DNA from: Bacteroidota bacterium
GTDB taxonomy: Bacteria > Bacteroidota > Bacteroidia > B-17B0 > Aurantibacillaceae
Assembly: GCA_018267825.1 (NCBI GenBank)
Contig: JAFDXR010000011.1
Span: 1-64,000 of the forward strand
Length of the DNA stretch: 64,000 bases
Direction of reading: 5' to 3'
The position numbers were made by a program, and so were the translations under genes. Below are positions 53,130 through 63,409 of the stretch, one piece after another (position 1 is the first letter of the stretch; each line of letters begins with the position of its first letter). The notes under the pieces were generated by a model. That model was not told the DNA's origin, made no database searches, and saw only the letters and a list, made by a program, of their open reading frames with translations.

Positions 53130-54212
53130 TTACTCAACATATACTTTCAATGTCGGAATCACTTTCTTAGGCTCCTGGTATTCGTAAGTGATCTTATCAT
53201 TGTCTTTCACCTTACGGATACCTTCGAGCATGATGCGCTCGTTCTCATTCAGCCCATCTTTAATGATATAGAGATCCGGCATTTCCGAAGCGATGTTGAT
53301 CTCCCTGGAATGCACAATATTGTTTTTATCCACCACATACACATATTTCTTTTCAAGAATTTCGAAAGTAGCTTTCTGCGGAATAATGATGGCATTCTTC
53401 AGCGGAATGCTCATCTGAATATTTCCTGTTTCACCGTGACGGAGGAGTCCTTCAGGGTTCGGGAAAGTAGCCCTGAAAGCGATGTTACCGGTTTCGTTGT
53501 TGAAGTCGGCTTCAATGGTTTTCACTTCACCCGATTGATTGAAGAGCTGATTATTTGCCATAAGCAGGTTTACTTTCAGCAGGTTTTCGGTAGTAGCATT
53601 TGTTTTATAGTTCAGGTATTCCGCTTCGGGCACGTTAAAATAAACCCACATCTGGCTATTGTCAGAGAGTGTGGTCAGCAGATCGCCCTCATCCACGAGG
53701 CTTCCCTGTCTTACATGGAAGTGATCCATGATCCCATCGAAAGGTGCCTTGATCTCCGTAAACTGAAGATGTGTCTGGGCCAGCATCAGTTCTGCTTTGG
53801 CTTTGTCGAACTTCGCTTTGGCCAGAGCCAGCTCATTCGGCGACACCACGTTGCTGTCGGCCAATCGTTTGGTATTCAGGTATTCGATCTCCGCAAAATT
53901 GGCTTCGGCCTGTGCTTTCTGGAGCTCTGCGTTATAAATCAACGGCATGATCTGGAACATGAGCTGTCCTTCTTTTACAAACTGCCCCTCATCCACATAA
54001 ATTTTTTGCAGATACCCGCGTTCCAGAGCTCTTAACTCGATGTGCTGTATGGAGCGGATCTGGCATACATAATCCCTTGTAATCAGGGTGTCTTTTTTCC
54101 ATGGACTGGTCACCAGGAATTTGGTTTCCTCTTCCTTTTCTTCTTTTTCGGATTTACAGCCGGTGATGCTGATCAGGGCACACATGCTAACGAAAATGAG
54201 TGTTTTCCTCAT
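53130..54212 (-). CDS. RND efflux periplasmic adaptor subunit
   Basis: 360 residues, lipoprotein (SMCALISITGC, cleavage before Cys near residue 19). Membrane-fusion-protein layout: lipoyl half (YLQKIYVDEGQFVKEGQL), coiled-coil hairpin (EIEYLNTKRLADSNVVSPNE), second lipoyl half (IKAPFDGIMDHF) and beta-barrel. It links the RND pump to the outer-membrane channel. First gene of the three, 26 bases before the pump. Confidence 0.92.
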   Translation of the reverse strand: MRKTLIFVSMCALISITGCKSEKEEKEEETKFLVTSPWKKDTLITRDYVCQIRSIQHIELRALERGYLQKIYVDEGQFVKEGQLMFQIMPLIYNAELQKAQAEANFAEIEYLNTKRLADSNVVSPNELALAKAKFDKAKAELMLAQTHLQFTEIKAPFDGIMDHFHVRQGSLVDEGDLLTTLSDNSQMWVYFNVPEAEYLNYKTNATTENLLKVNLLMANNQLFNQSGEVKTIEADFNNETGNIAFRATFPNPEGLLRHGETGNIQMSIPLKNAIIIPQKATFEILEKKYVYVVDKNNIVHSREINIASEMPDLYIIKDGLNENERIMLEGIRKVKDNDKITYEYQEPKKVIPTLKVYVE

Positions 54213-54371
54213 AATGATGTTGTTCTTTTTTAACGATACGGTTTTGTTGATGATTTTTTTGTTGTGTTTGTCACAACGAACTGATCCGGTGTTAGTTATT
54301 TGCTTGTGAAAACGGAACAGTAAAAATAACCTGGTGGAGAGTCAGGCCGCAGGTGCAGCCTGAACCGGCTA

Positions 54372-54890
54372 CTATATTCTGAATACCTCGAACATGAGGT
54401 AAAGTTGAAACGGCTTATACGAAAGTTCCCTGTTGAATGAATACATGCTTGCTGCTTGGGTTGAATGGTAATCGTTTGCAGGGGCTAAGAAAACGGAAGT
54501 GGAATAATTGCTTCCGGTTAAGAGTTTTCTGAATGAAATAAGATCATCATCTTCTTCGTTTTCGAAAAGAGGAATGAAAAGGCGAACGTTTTGTTTTTCT
54601 GCATGGAATTCAGAAGCTTTCGTTAAACATGAAAGATCGGTTTGCAGACTGGCTGTTTGACTCAGCTCTGACATACAGCTATTTTTCTCTGTATCCGTAT
54701 GCCGTGAAGTACGACTGTGAGCGTGTGCAAAAACAGATGTGCTCATACTCAGAAGAAACAGTAAAAACACGAATGTTTTTTTACCGGAGATCCGACCGAT
54801 GAGATTCCGGCAGGCTAAACCCATCCAGTATGCCATTTGGGGCAACATACGGGAATTTGTATTTTGGGAGCTCAGGGCCAGGGATAACAT
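54372..54890 (-). CDS. Small exported protein upstream of the efflux operon
   Basis: 172 residues or 158 from ATG 54848. A signal-like segment (KKTFVFLLFLLSMSTSVFAHAHS) precedes a Ser/Thr- and His-containing part and a conserved-looking end (FQLYLMFEVFRI) of the kind seen in small proteins preceding Bacteroidota efflux or receptor genes. No function is known. It is 160 bases before the adaptor gene and could be cotranscribed. Confidence 0.55.
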   Translation of the reverse strand: MLSLALSSQNTNSRMLPQMAYWMGLACRNLIGRISGKKTFVFLLFLLSMSTSVFAHAHSRTSRHTDTEKNSCMSELSQTASLQTDLSCLTKASEFHAEKQNVRLFIPLFENEEDDDLISFRKLLTGSNYSTSVFLAPANDYHSTQAASMYSFNRELSYKPFQLYLMFEVFRI

Positions 54891-54916
54891 GGAGATTTTG
54901 TGAGGGCATTAATTAA

Positions 54917-54942
54917 ACGATGCAAAATTCGAAATTCATCGT
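54917..54942. promoter_or_regulatory. Dyad between the efflux operon and the LysR gene
   Basis: ACGATG, 14 bases, CATCGT, with a second inner symmetry AATTCGAA. Such T-N11-A-like dyads in divergent regions are typical LysR sites; the assignment is inferred from position. Confidence 0.4.
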
Positions 54943-55108
54943 AACATATTTGTATTTATATTTTTTATATATACCATAAATTATCTTTATGTTTAACTTC
55001 CGCAACAAACTCTAAAAATATGTTAAAGTCAGTCAGTTGGATATACGGAAAAGCTTGTTATGAGAGAAATTTCAAATGCAATTCCTCTGACTGATTATAA
55101 TTTATATT

Positions 55109-55116
55109 TATATTTG
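55109..55116 (+). promoter_or_regulatory. Minus-7 element of the LysR gene
   Basis: TATATTTG, 24 bases before the LysR ATG, fits TAnnTTTG. No clear TTTG at the expected distance. Confidence 0.45.
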
Positions 55117-55140
55117 ACATCATTTACATAAATCACTTTT

Positions 55141-56070
55141 ATGGATTATACACTTCACCAGTTACACGTATTCACCAAGGTGGTTCAGCTCAAAAGTATC
55201 ACACGCGCTTCCGAAGAGCTGCATATGACCCAGCCTGCCGTATCAATCCAATTGAAAAATCTCCAGGAGCAGTTCGATATCCCATTAACCGAGGTTGTCG
55301 GAAGACAGCTCTATATCACTGATTTCGGGCATGAGATCTATAAAATGGCCGAACGGATCCTCGACGAAGTAAATGCCATCAATTATAAAACCATGGCTTA
55401 TAAAGGGCATCTGACAGGCCGCCTGGTCATCTCAGCCGTGTCGACCGGAAAATATGTGATGCCTTTTTTTTTAACAGAATTTATCAAACAGAACGATGGG
55501 ATCGACCTGGTCATAGACGTCACAAACAAATCGGGGGTGATAAAAAGCCTGCAGAATAACGAAGTGGATTTTGCACTCGTTTCCGTTTTGCCGGAAGGCA
55601 TGGACGTGCATCATGAAGCTCTTGTGGATAATGAGTTGGTGCTGGTTGGCAACAAGCACGAAAAAAAACCAAAAAAGCCCATCACCAAAAGCGAGATCAA
55701 TGAAATGTCATTGATTTTCAGGGAAGAAGGTTCCGGAACACGCCTGGTGATGGAACGCTATTTCAAAAAACACAAAATGAAGGTGCGTCGTAAAATGGAA
55801 CTCACCTCCAATGAAGCTGTGAAACAGGCTGTTATTGCAGGTCTTGGCAATGCCATCATTCCTGTAATCGGCATCCGGAATGAAATTCTCACCGGTGAAT
55901 TGAAAATTCTTCCCGCTGTAGGATTTCCCATCAAATCGAAATGGCTCCTCATCTGGCTGAAGAAAAAGAAACTCTCGCCCGTGGCCGAAGCCTACCTCGA
56001 ATACCTGCGCAACAACAAAGAGCAGATGCTGAAACAGCATTTTTCATGGATCGAAAAAATTCACACATAA
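55141..56070 (+). CDS. LysR-family transcriptional regulator
   Basis: 309 residues. Winged HTH at the N-terminus (LHVFTKVVQLKSITRASEEL, HMTQPAVSIQLKNLQEQF), then a periplasmic-binding-protein-like effector domain (about 88-300). The signature VVGRQLYITDFGHEIY ends the DNA-binding part. It is divergent from the RND operon and its small upstream gene, with a dyad in between, so it probably regulates them. The effector is unknown. Confidence 0.92.
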   Translation: MDYTLHQLHVFTKVVQLKSITRASEELHMTQPAVSIQLKNLQEQFDIPLTEVVGRQLYITDFGHEIYKMAERILDEVNAINYKTMAYKGHLTGRLVISAVSTGKYVMPFFLTEFIKQNDGIDLVIDVTNKSGVIKSLQNNEVDFALVSVLPEGMDVHHEALVDNELVLVGNKHEKKPKKPITKSEINEMSLIFREEGSGTRLVMERYFKKHKMKVRRKMELTSNEAVKQAVIAGLGNAIIPVIGIRNEILTGELKILPAVGFPIKSKWLLIWLKKKKLSPVAEAYLEYLRNNKEQMLKQHFSWIEKIHT

Positions 56071-56226
56071 CAGCACAATCCCAGGTGTAAACCGCAAAGG
56101 CTCCGCCTGGCCTTTGCACAGCCGATAACGATAAATTAACATGGTCATAACGGATTTCCGTGATGCTGAACACCTGTTTCGGAATCTACTTTTCTTCTTC
56201 CGGGTATTTTTACCTGCATTTTCAAA

Positions 56227-56244
56227 ATAGGTATTTCTACCTAT
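56227..56244. promoter_or_regulatory. Palindrome with ATAGGTA/TACCTAT arms, site 3
   Basis: Arms ATAGGTA and TACCTAT around TTTC, 62 bases before the 56306 gene. Third instance of the recurrent dyad. Confidence 0.5.
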
Positions 56245-56305
56245 AGTCAATTCGGTTAATTGTTGTTGTTTTACAGCAATTAACCAAAACCCAATAACCT
56301 CTTTT

Positions 56306-57691
56306 ATGAAACACATTATTACCCTGTTTATCGGAGTTGCCAGCCTGTTTATATGCGGCTGTCACCGCAGCTCTGAAACTACCGGCAGCGCCGGTTCAAC
56401 ACCAACATTTACACTCACTGTGAGTGAAGACACCAGTTTCAGAAACCTGCCTGAACTCATGTCGTTTGTGCATGCTGTCAGCCAGGGAAAATGGATCATG
56501 TTCTCCGGCCGTACCAACGGTTTCCACGGTTTCGGCGTTAACCAGAATTTCCCGAAACGCCTCGCTGATAGTCTTATTTATGTATATGATCCCGCCATAC
56601 AGCGTCTCTACACCATGGAAATTCCCAGCTATGGAGGTGATACCGGCAATGTATTCCTGTGTACCAACCTCGCCAGCACCCAACAGGGAGGCTATCTCTA
56701 TGCCTGCGGGGGCTACGGTGTAACAAACGACACCAACGTATCGGCCAATAAAACCTATTCTTATTTCATGCGCATGCAACTCGACAATGCCATAGAAGCT
56801 GTGATGACAAACAACCCGGCGAAGTTCAAAAAAGCTATCAACTGGGGTAAAAGCGACCTGGTGCGGGCCACCGGCGGAGAACTCTACTGTATGCCCGATG
56901 GCCGTTTTTACATGAACCTCGGCCATAATTTTGAAGGCACCTATGCCGGTACAAACAGTATACAACGCTACCTCGATACCATTAAATTATTCAACCTTAC
57001 CGTCAACGGCTTTAATGGCGTAAACAGCCTTACACTCCTTCCGGCAGGAATTATTACCGATGGCCTGCCTGATACCACCACACAGTTTCACCGTCGCGAC
57101 CTGGTTGTAGCTCCGTCTGTACTCGCCGATGGCAGCAGCATCGGGCTGGCTATTTACGGGGGCGTGTTTACCTACACGCCGGGCGGTATTCAGTCTGCCG
57201 GAAATCCTTTCTCTCACCCGATTTATGTAGATTATTCGAAAAACCCCTCTTACCGTGTAGACAGCTATAACCAGTGGACAAACATTTACTCCACTGCCTT
57301 TGTGAGCATGTACGACAGCAGCTCCAAATCCATGATGACCAGCCTGCTCGGCGGCATCGGCGATTCCCAGGCTAATTTCAGTGCTGCCAACTGGACCAAA
57401 GTGATCAGTACCAATATCCGTTCTTTTGCCAATAACAAGGATACAACCATGCTGCTCGCCAATCCTGATTCCCTGCCAGGCTATATCGGCGCCGAAGCCG
57501 TATTTATACCACACCCGGGAATTACATATTACAACGCCAATTACAAAATTCTGAATTACGCCGCTTTAACAGACGGACAAGTGATCGGTTATATCTATGG
57601 TGGTATCCAATCCGACGGACCATCACCCAACAGTGCATCAAAATCGACACACGCCTCAAACAAAGTATACAAGGTTGTGATCCACAAATAA
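56306..57691 (+). CDS. Lipoprotein, probable beta-propeller
   Basis: 461 residues, signal ending in SLFICGC. The mature protein repeats strand-loop motifs with glycines and aromatic ends, including GGYLYACGGYG, GYIYGGIQSDG and LAIYGGVFTYTPGG, which read like kelch/propeller blades. No enzyme motif. Cell-surface or periplasmic role unknown. It has its own terminator and the recurrent dyad upstream. Confidence 0.65.
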   Translation: MKHIITLFIGVASLFICGCHRSSETTGSAGSTPTFTLTVSEDTSFRNLPELMSFVHAVSQGKWIMFSGRTNGFHGFGVNQNFPKRLADSLIYVYDPAIQRLYTMEIPSYGGDTGNVFLCTNLASTQQGGYLYACGGYGVTNDTNVSANKTYSYFMRMQLDNAIEAVMTNNPAKFKKAINWGKSDLVRATGGELYCMPDGRFYMNLGHNFEGTYAGTNSIQRYLDTIKLFNLTVNGFNGVNSLTLLPAGIITDGLPDTTTQFHRRDLVVAPSVLADGSSIGLAIYGGVFTYTPGGIQSAGNPFSHPIYVDYSKNPSYRVDSYNQWTNIYSTAFVSMYDSSSKSMMTSLLGGIGDSQANFSAANWTKVISTNIRSFANNKDTTMLLANPDSLPGYIGAEAVFIPHPGITYYNANYKILNYAALTDGQVIGYIYGGIQSDGPSPNSASKSTHASNKVYKVVIHK

Positions 57692-57692
57692 T

Positions 57693-57723
57693 AAAAAAGT
57701 CCGCTCCGGCGGACTTTTTTATT
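57693..57723 (+). terminator. Intrinsic terminator after the lipoprotein
   Basis: Arms AAGTCCGC and GCGGACTT with a short loop, followed by TTTTTATTTT. The A-run before it may also make it act for the convergent metalloprotease gene. Confidence 0.8.
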
Positions 57724-57750
57724 TTACAGTATTTTGCACTTTTGCAGAAA

Positions 57751-60700
57751 TCACTCCCGCATCACCTTCCGTCTCAACAAGCCCCTCTCTGTATAAACCT
57801 GTACCACATATACACCTGGTGCAAGTTCTCCGAGCTCCATAGTTGTTTGCAGCTGGCGGATATTGGTTTTAACCGCTACGATCTGCCCCATGTTATTGAT
57901 CACTTCTACTTTCAGTATAACAATATCGCTGCTGATATGAATGTATGAACATGTCGGGTTGGGGTACAGACTCCAGGAATCCGGTGTAGCAACAGCTTCA
58001 TTAATACCCACACAGGTATTTACTATAATTGAAAGCGAGCCGGTGCTGCTACAACCGTTTGCATTGGTATAGGTATAATATACAGGCTGAGTACCCGCAC
58101 TCATAGGTGTAAACACATTGGCGCTGACGTGAGCCCCGCTATAATTACCTCCTGCCGGTGAACCGCTCAGCGTAAAACTACTCCCGACGCAACCGCTTAC
58201 AGGTAAACTGTTCAGTAACACATGCGGAATTGTATCGATCGTTATCGTTTTGGTAGTAGTTGCCATGCAACCACCGCTGATCACCTGCAGAGATAAAGTT
58301 GCCACCCCGGTGCCACCCGAGATAAGCTGAATGGATGGTATATTGTTTGGTCCGGATATAACCGCATTGGTCGCCTGCCAATTGTAAGTGGCACCGGGCA
58401 CATTCAGAGTGCTGTAACTGTTCGCGAAGGTATTGCCTTTGCAGATAGACGATGGTCCGCTGATAGATGCAGAGGCCCCCACCACACTGATGGTTTTGGT
58501 AAATACCGGAATACTCTGGCCATTGTAGCTCAGGGTAAGACTAACGGTATACACCCCGCCGCTTGTGTAACTGTGCGACACCACAGCACCAGCGACAGAC
58601 GGGCTGCCGTCGCCAAAATTCCAGCTGGCATTGTAAATCGCCCAGCACGGGCTCAGGGAATAGGAATACGTGGTACAATTCACATTCTGGATCAGCAAAG
58701 GATCTACTTCAGCGGGCTTATCGGCTTCCACATAATTCACGAGCGACAGATTAGTAGAACAGTTCGGATATGCCGGATTAAATGCAACAGCAGAACCCAT
58801 ACCCGAGAGTGTCGGCGAGTCGGGATTAACAATCTGTCCCAGGTACCAGTAGTTATTGGAATCGAAATAAATATTATTGTCGGGCCCCACTTCCATGTAA
58901 CCCCACGACTGCGGGCCGTAATTAGCTGAAGAACTGGTATACGTTGCCAGTACCGACATGCTGCTTACAGCCACCTTCTGAATAAATCCTGTGGATGTAC
59001 CGGAATATTTCAGATACAGGTAATTACCGTTCGGACTGAAAAGTCCTGCAATACAGCAACTGTTGGTTTGCAAGGGTAATGTGACAGGAACCGGAACCTC
59101 ATTGGATACAACACCCGTCGCTGCATTAAAATCGTATAACATAAAGTGTCCGGAACAGCTGTTACAAATCAGTCTATTTCCGGCTGCGTTGGACTTGATC
59201 CCGCCCAAACCGATTGGCGGGTTCGGAACAATGGAAACCACAGGAGCAGAACTTGTATTAAATCCATTGGCATTGATCAGGAATGCATAAAAACCCCCGT
59301 TGGTTGAGCTATTGACATAGGCACGCAGGATCATCCAGTAATCCACACCATTGCAATGGGGAACAATGCACAAATCTTCCGTCAGAAAAGTCATGTTAGA
59401 CGGGTTGACATTCGGATCGGTCCAGCTCTGGTAAGGGCTCACCTGTTTATTCACAGCATCATAAATAACACAGGATACTTTATCATAAGCACTTAACGCT
59501 GACCCGATTGTTTCATTGGGAGGCGCACAGATCAAAGCATACTTATTGGGTTGTTTAGGCATCGGGAAGCTCATGAATCCAAACACCGAAGAACCTTTGT
59601 AGGCCGGACTGACCAAGCTGATATCCCAGCCAAACAGAGGGCTTGTATTTACCTTGGTGTGTGTGTTATCCCACAGATCAACACCGTCTGAATAAAACAA
59701 CAGATTCCCCAGGGAATCACTCATGCTCACCGCCATTTCAAAACAACGAATGGTCTGTTTCTGTTTTACCAGGTTATTCGGTACGGCAGTACCACTCGCA
59801 AAGGAGATGGAGCAGGAATCACCGAATAACCAGTTGCTCCTGTTCAGTTTCTTCGGATCCAGTGTGCAGCTTGTCACTGCCAAAGGTACACTGTCCGTTA
59901 CACTCACCGTACCATCGCTCACGGTCAGTTTCGCATAATAAATACCCGGTGCCGTGTATGTAACCGATACACTGTTGGTGTTTGCTGTGGCCGGTGTGCC
60001 GCCATTAAATACCCAATGCCAGGAACTGGCTGTATTTCCGGGAGTGCTGTTCGACAAGGCAACGGGTGTATTCAGGCAACTACTGCCCATTGGTTTTATA
60101 ATGCTGATGTATAACGTTGAGTTGGAGCATCCGCCTGTGCCCATTACACCGGTAGCTGCAAGGTTCCCCGTTTGCCATAGGGTAGAGCGGATTGTATTCA
60201 GGGTAGCATGCATGCGAAGTGTCTGGTCCTGTGTGAACGTATTCATGCAGTCATCATCGGCATAGCTCATGTAATCTTCGATCATATCATTGGCTGTTGT
60301 GCCTGTAGAATATGTGGCCACGCATGTGTTGGGCACCGGCGCATTGCAACTGATGTTTTGTGTGGTGCAGGGTTCAATGTCGCAGATCATATCGCCGTTC
60401 AGGTCGCAGGCATCACTTCCTGAACCGGCAGCATTGGCGCCGGCACAACCTCCTTCAAAAATATGCATCAGGTTGAAATAATGTCCCGCTTCATGTACAA
60501 GCACTTTCCCCTGTGTAAGTCCGTAACCCAAAGCAAAACTATTGCCCGTTGTGTTGTCGCCGATAACATCAGCACGCATCACGATACCATCCAATGGATA
60601 AGCACCCATGAGTGGCTTAGGAGCGTAGCCCATGGTGATTCCGGAGGTACTGCTATTACCGATCGATGACACAACCCAGATATTCAGGTAGTTTCCGAAA

Positions 60701-61284
60701 GGAAAATAGGAAGCGGAAGGATGGGTCAGTGCAAGCAATGAAGCAGCTCCGCTATTGCTCATCTGGTGGTTGGTGAGTGTATTATCCGCGTAGCGCATCA
60801 CCCCTTTTTCGACACCACCCGGGCCATTGTAAAAAGACACAGACGAAGGCATCGGTGTTGAAGCCAGGCAAAACTGAATATGCGTATTTTGCGCATAAGA
60901 AGCATGGCTCTGGCCATTGTATGCCGGATAATTTTTCGCGAAGGCAGCATTCAGGGCATTTACCTGCGACAGAATCTGCATATACGAAACATTGGCTCCA
61001 CTCCCATAAGCATCACCCACCGGGTGCACAATGTGAAATACCACGGGAATCACGTAGCTTGTTGTACTGGCTACACGTGATGCATTTCCATTACCCGCCG
61101 GAAAGTGCGCATCGATATACCCCTTGATCTGCAGATTCATGTCCTGCATAATCCGGTTATAATCACGGATATTACTTTGCTGAATGGTCTCAATAGCCTT
61201 ATCGCCGCAGGACGGACTTTGTGCTGTGGCAGCAGAAAAATAAATGAGAGATAAAAAAAGCAGTAAGCTGGAAAATAATTTCAT
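57751..61284 (-). CDS. Secreted M43 metalloprotease with PKD domains and T9SS tail
   Basis: 1177 residues. Signal peptide (LLLFLSLIYFSAATAQ). The M43/pappalysin zinc site HEAGHYFNLMH lies at 264-274 with the Met-turn in DYMSYADDDCMNTF. Cysteine pairs follow. A PKD domain (about 405-470) precedes a central beta-propeller-like part, then further PKD-like domains and a T9SS type A sorting domain (WSLYPNPTCSYIHI, GVYVVQVYTERG). An extracellular, probably proteolytic virulence- or nutrition-type enzyme. Convergent with the lipoprotein gene. Confidence 0.9.
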   Translation of the reverse strand: MKLFSSLLLFLSLIYFSAATAQSPSCGDKAIETIQQSNIRDYNRIMQDMNLQIKGYIDAHFPAGNGNASRVASTTSYVIPVVFHIVHPVGDAYGSGANVSYMQILSQVNALNAAFAKNYPAYNGQSHASYAQNTHIQFCLASTPMPSSVSFYNGPGGVEKGVMRYADNTLTNHQMSNSGAASLLALTHPSASYFPFGNYLNIWVVSSIGNSSTSGITMGYAPKPLMGAYPLDGIVMRADVIGDNTTGNSFALGYGLTQGKVLVHEAGHYFNLMHIFEGGCAGANAAGSGSDACDLNGDMICDIEPCTTQNISCNAPVPNTCVATYSTGTTANDMIEDYMSYADDDCMNTFTQDQTLRMHATLNTIRSTLWQTGNLAATGVMGTGGCSNSTLYISIIKPMGSSCLNTPVALSNSTPGNTASSWHWVFNGGTPATANTNSVSVTYTAPGIYYAKLTVSDGTVSVTDSVPLAVTSCTLDPKKLNRSNWLFGDSCSISFASGTAVPNNLVKQKQTIRCFEMAVSMSDSLGNLLFYSDGVDLWDNTHTKVNTSPLFGWDISLVSPAYKGSSVFGFMSFPMPKQPNKYALICAPPNETIGSALSAYDKVSCVIYDAVNKQVSPYQSWTDPNVNPSNMTFLTEDLCIVPHCNGVDYWMILRAYVNSSTNGGFYAFLINANGFNTSSAPVVSIVPNPPIGLGGIKSNAAGNRLICNSCSGHFMLYDFNAATGVVSNEVPVPVTLPLQTNSCCIAGLFSPNGNYLYLKYSGTSTGFIQKVAVSSMSVLATYTSSSANYGPQSWGYMEVGPDNNIYFDSNNYWYLGQIVNPDSPTLSGMGSAVAFNPAYPNCSTNLSLVNYVEADKPAEVDPLLIQNVNCTTYSYSLSPCWAIYNASWNFGDGSPSVAGAVVSHSYTSGGVYTVSLTLSYNGQSIPVFTKTISVVGASASISGPSSICKGNTFANSYSTLNVPGATYNWQATNAVISGPNNIPSIQLISGGTGVATLSLQVISGGCMATTTKTITIDTIPHVLLNSLPVSGCVGSSFTLSGSPAGGNYSGAHVSANVFTPMSAGTQPVYYTYTNANGCSSTGSLSIIVNTCVGINEAVATPDSWSLYPNPTCSYIHISSDIVILKVEVINNMGQIVAVKTNIRQLQTTMELGELAPGVYVVQVYTERGLLRRKVMRE

Positions 61285-61651
61285 GGTCTTTCAGTTTCAA
61301 TGTGCGCAAAGGCACGTGGTACATCTCGCTTTACTCACATAGCTATAAATCATAAGTGAAAACCGAAATCCACGGGAATTATCGGATTCATTGATTCTTA
61401 TAAGCCTGTAAAGTGTTTTCCAAAATTAAACTTCCTGAACGATACGCAGTACATCAATTGAGTAAAGGCTTCTGCTGACTTCGTAAGTTCTCTTCCCGCA
61501 TTTCGCAAAAAACCCGATATCGCTTAACCCCAACGTGACCATAATCAACTTCGAAATTTCATACAACGACTTATAACTTAGTGAGGATAGCCACGGGTGA
61601 AAAAAACAAACCCACAATATTTTGCTATTCCCCGCGTTTCTACCTTAATCT
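61285..61651. other. Gene-free interval
   Basis: About 370 bases of mixed composition. The 63-codon minus-strand frame here lacks protein-like features. The protease gene may be read from a TGCCTTTG-like element at 61307-61314. Nothing else stands out. Confidence 0.45.
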
Positions 61652-62227
61652 ATGAAAGTCTACAACACTAAGTTCAAATTTGAATTTCAGACAGTGTTCA
61701 TTATCCTGCTGTTTTTGACCACACATTCGCTTTGTTCATATTCTCTACAGAAATCCGACAGTGCAATGCATCTGGCGGGCGACACACTCAAACAATCTGT
61801 CAGAAACACAACATACATAGAACTGGCCGGAAATGCCGGCTATTACTCTTTCAATTATGAGCGTCTTTTTCCGCTCAGAACAAAAATCGGGGTTTCTGCC
61901 AGGATCGGCTATTCCCTGTCTCAGGCCAGGCCACAACATGCCCTGTTGCATGGCGGAGCTTCACAATTAATACCCATCGAACTATCTTTCCTTCTTGGTA
62001 AAACACACAAACTGGAAACCGGCATTGGGTACACACCATTAATACGAACTTACAGAGGTGACTTTTATGACCTGAATAATTACACCGGTTTTCGTGTAGG
62101 GTACCGTTATCAGCCTCCGAAAGAAGACTTCTTCTTTAAAGTCGGGGTTTTACTGGCGCGAAATATCGATCCGTATATTTCACGTTCCTTTATCACCGCA
62201 GGTATTGCTTTTGGTCATTCATTTTAA
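61652..62227 (+). CDS. Secreted probable outer-membrane beta-barrel protein
   Basis: 191 residues. A signal segment (FQTVFIILLFLTTHSLC) is followed by alternating hydrophobic strands with glycines and aromatic residues (TYIELAGNAGYYSFNYERLF, IGVSARIGYSLSQ, FRVGYRYQPPK, FKVGVLLARNIDPY), typical of small outer-membrane barrels such as OmpA-like or PorP-like proteins. No peptidoglycan-binding motif. Function unknown. Confidence 0.6.
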   Translation: MKVYNTKFKFEFQTVFIILLFLTTHSLCSYSLQKSDSAMHLAGDTLKQSVRNTTYIELAGNAGYYSFNYERLFPLRTKIGVSARIGYSLSQARPQHALLHGGASQLIPIELSFLLGKTHKLETGIGYTPLIRTYRGDFYDLNNYTGFRVGYRYQPPKEDFFFKVGVLLARNIDPYISRSFITAGIAFGHSF

Positions 62228-62237
62228 AACTCATCCT

Positions 62238-62612
62238 ATGAAATTCATCCTCAGCACATTATTTTGCCTCACCCTTTTTTTGTTGGGTAGTTGTAAGAAA
62301 GATTATCCGAAAGATATACCAACCTGGCTCAAACATGACATTGCCCAACTGAAACGAACCGGCTCCTGCCCAAAACGCCAGGCCTGTATTCAAGGAGCGG
62401 GCATCTGGATCGAAGAATGTAAGGAAAGCACAACCAATACCACCTTATACAGATTTGGCAGTATTGATCCGGATGCTTACGACTATTATTCTGCGGATGG
62501 TGTATATGTTGGCACAAGTAGCACCTGGACAAATTCTCCTACAATGGGGCCATACCTCAATGCCAACATTTATGTTACCCGCAAAATCTGGACGGCGCAA
62601 GGTTGCAAATAG
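62238..62612 (+). CDS. Small lipoprotein
   Basis: 124 residues from ATG 62238, with lipobox LFLLGSC (Cys near residue 18). The mature part has four cysteines (CPKRQACIQG and later) and ends QGCK. No family recognised. The ATG at 62205 is rejected as it overlaps the previous gene and lacks a signal. Confidence 0.6.
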   Translation: MKFILSTLFCLTLFLLGSCKKDYPKDIPTWLKHDIAQLKRTGSCPKRQACIQGAGIWIEECKESTTNTTLYRFGSIDPDAYDYYSADGVYVGTSSTWTNSPTMGPYLNANIYVTRKIWTAQGCK

Positions 62613-62714
62613 AACATTCGGGGGCAACACCGGTTAATGGAAACACAGGAACAACCAAACAAAATCTCATTATATTTACGCTGTATGTATAATCCAATAG
62701 CAGCGTACAACACT

Positions 62715-63287
62715 ATGAAAGTAAAATTTCTTGTTCTCGTTTTTTCTATACTGGGAATTAGCAGCACGCTGGCTCAGTCTAAAGGGACAAAATTTTCTGA
62801 CAATGAAAAATTCGGAAAATATTATCAGATCGCCTCTACCGGTGTCTATGCCCCATTCCCCGGAGAACCCCATATTTCGCCTGTTCAGGACAATTTCATG
62901 CTGACAACAGCCAGCTATCAATATGCTTATCCTGAAAAAGGCACACACACCAATTATCTGTATGGAGTAGATGTTTACACTTTTAAAAATGACACCCTCT
63001 TAAAAAGTGATGATGCAAAAGTTGCTCATATAGCCAGGAGCATGAGTTACTTTCTGGAGACCATGCAACATGGGAAAATGCTCAGGAATGAAAATGGTCG
63101 TTTTCAGGAAGCTCCATGTGTATGGCAAAAAACAAAAATAAGTCTGCCTGAATTGGGTGAAATTTACATTAACGCCGTTATTTTTTCACATAATAAAACC
63201 GTCATCCGAATATATACATTTACGCCTTTAGAGAAAGATGACAATGCACTTATAGAAGCCTACTTCAATTCGGTAAAGTATCAATAA
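62715..63287 (+). CDS. Secreted hypothetical protein
   Basis: 190 residues from ATG 62715, giving the signal peptide KVKFLVLVFSILGISSTLAQ. The remainder is a mixed fold with KFSDNEKFGKYYQI, FPGEPHISPVQDNFMLT and a helical end. Similar to small Bacteroidota proteins of unknown role. The ATG at 62637 is less likely. Confidence 0.6.
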   Translation: MKVKFLVLVFSILGISSTLAQSKGTKFSDNEKFGKYYQIASTGVYAPFPGEPHISPVQDNFMLTTASYQYAYPEKGTHTNYLYGVDVYTFKNDTLLKSDDAKVAHIARSMSYFLETMQHGKMLRNENGRFQEAPCVWQKTKISLPELGEIYINAVIFSHNKTVIRIYTFTPLEKDDNALIEAYFNSVKYQ

Positions 63288-63409
63288 CTACCACCTACAC
63301 ACTGTCTACCGGAAGTGGCAGCAAAAAAATTGCGGAAATCAATTGATATGATATCTTTATAATAGAGATTAGCTTTTCCGGCAACAGTCTCTGGCTAATT
63401 ACGTTTTTC

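Noticed and set aside
61426-61617. 63-codon minus-strand frame
   Set aside because: It is short, isolated, without a start context, and its composition is not convincing.
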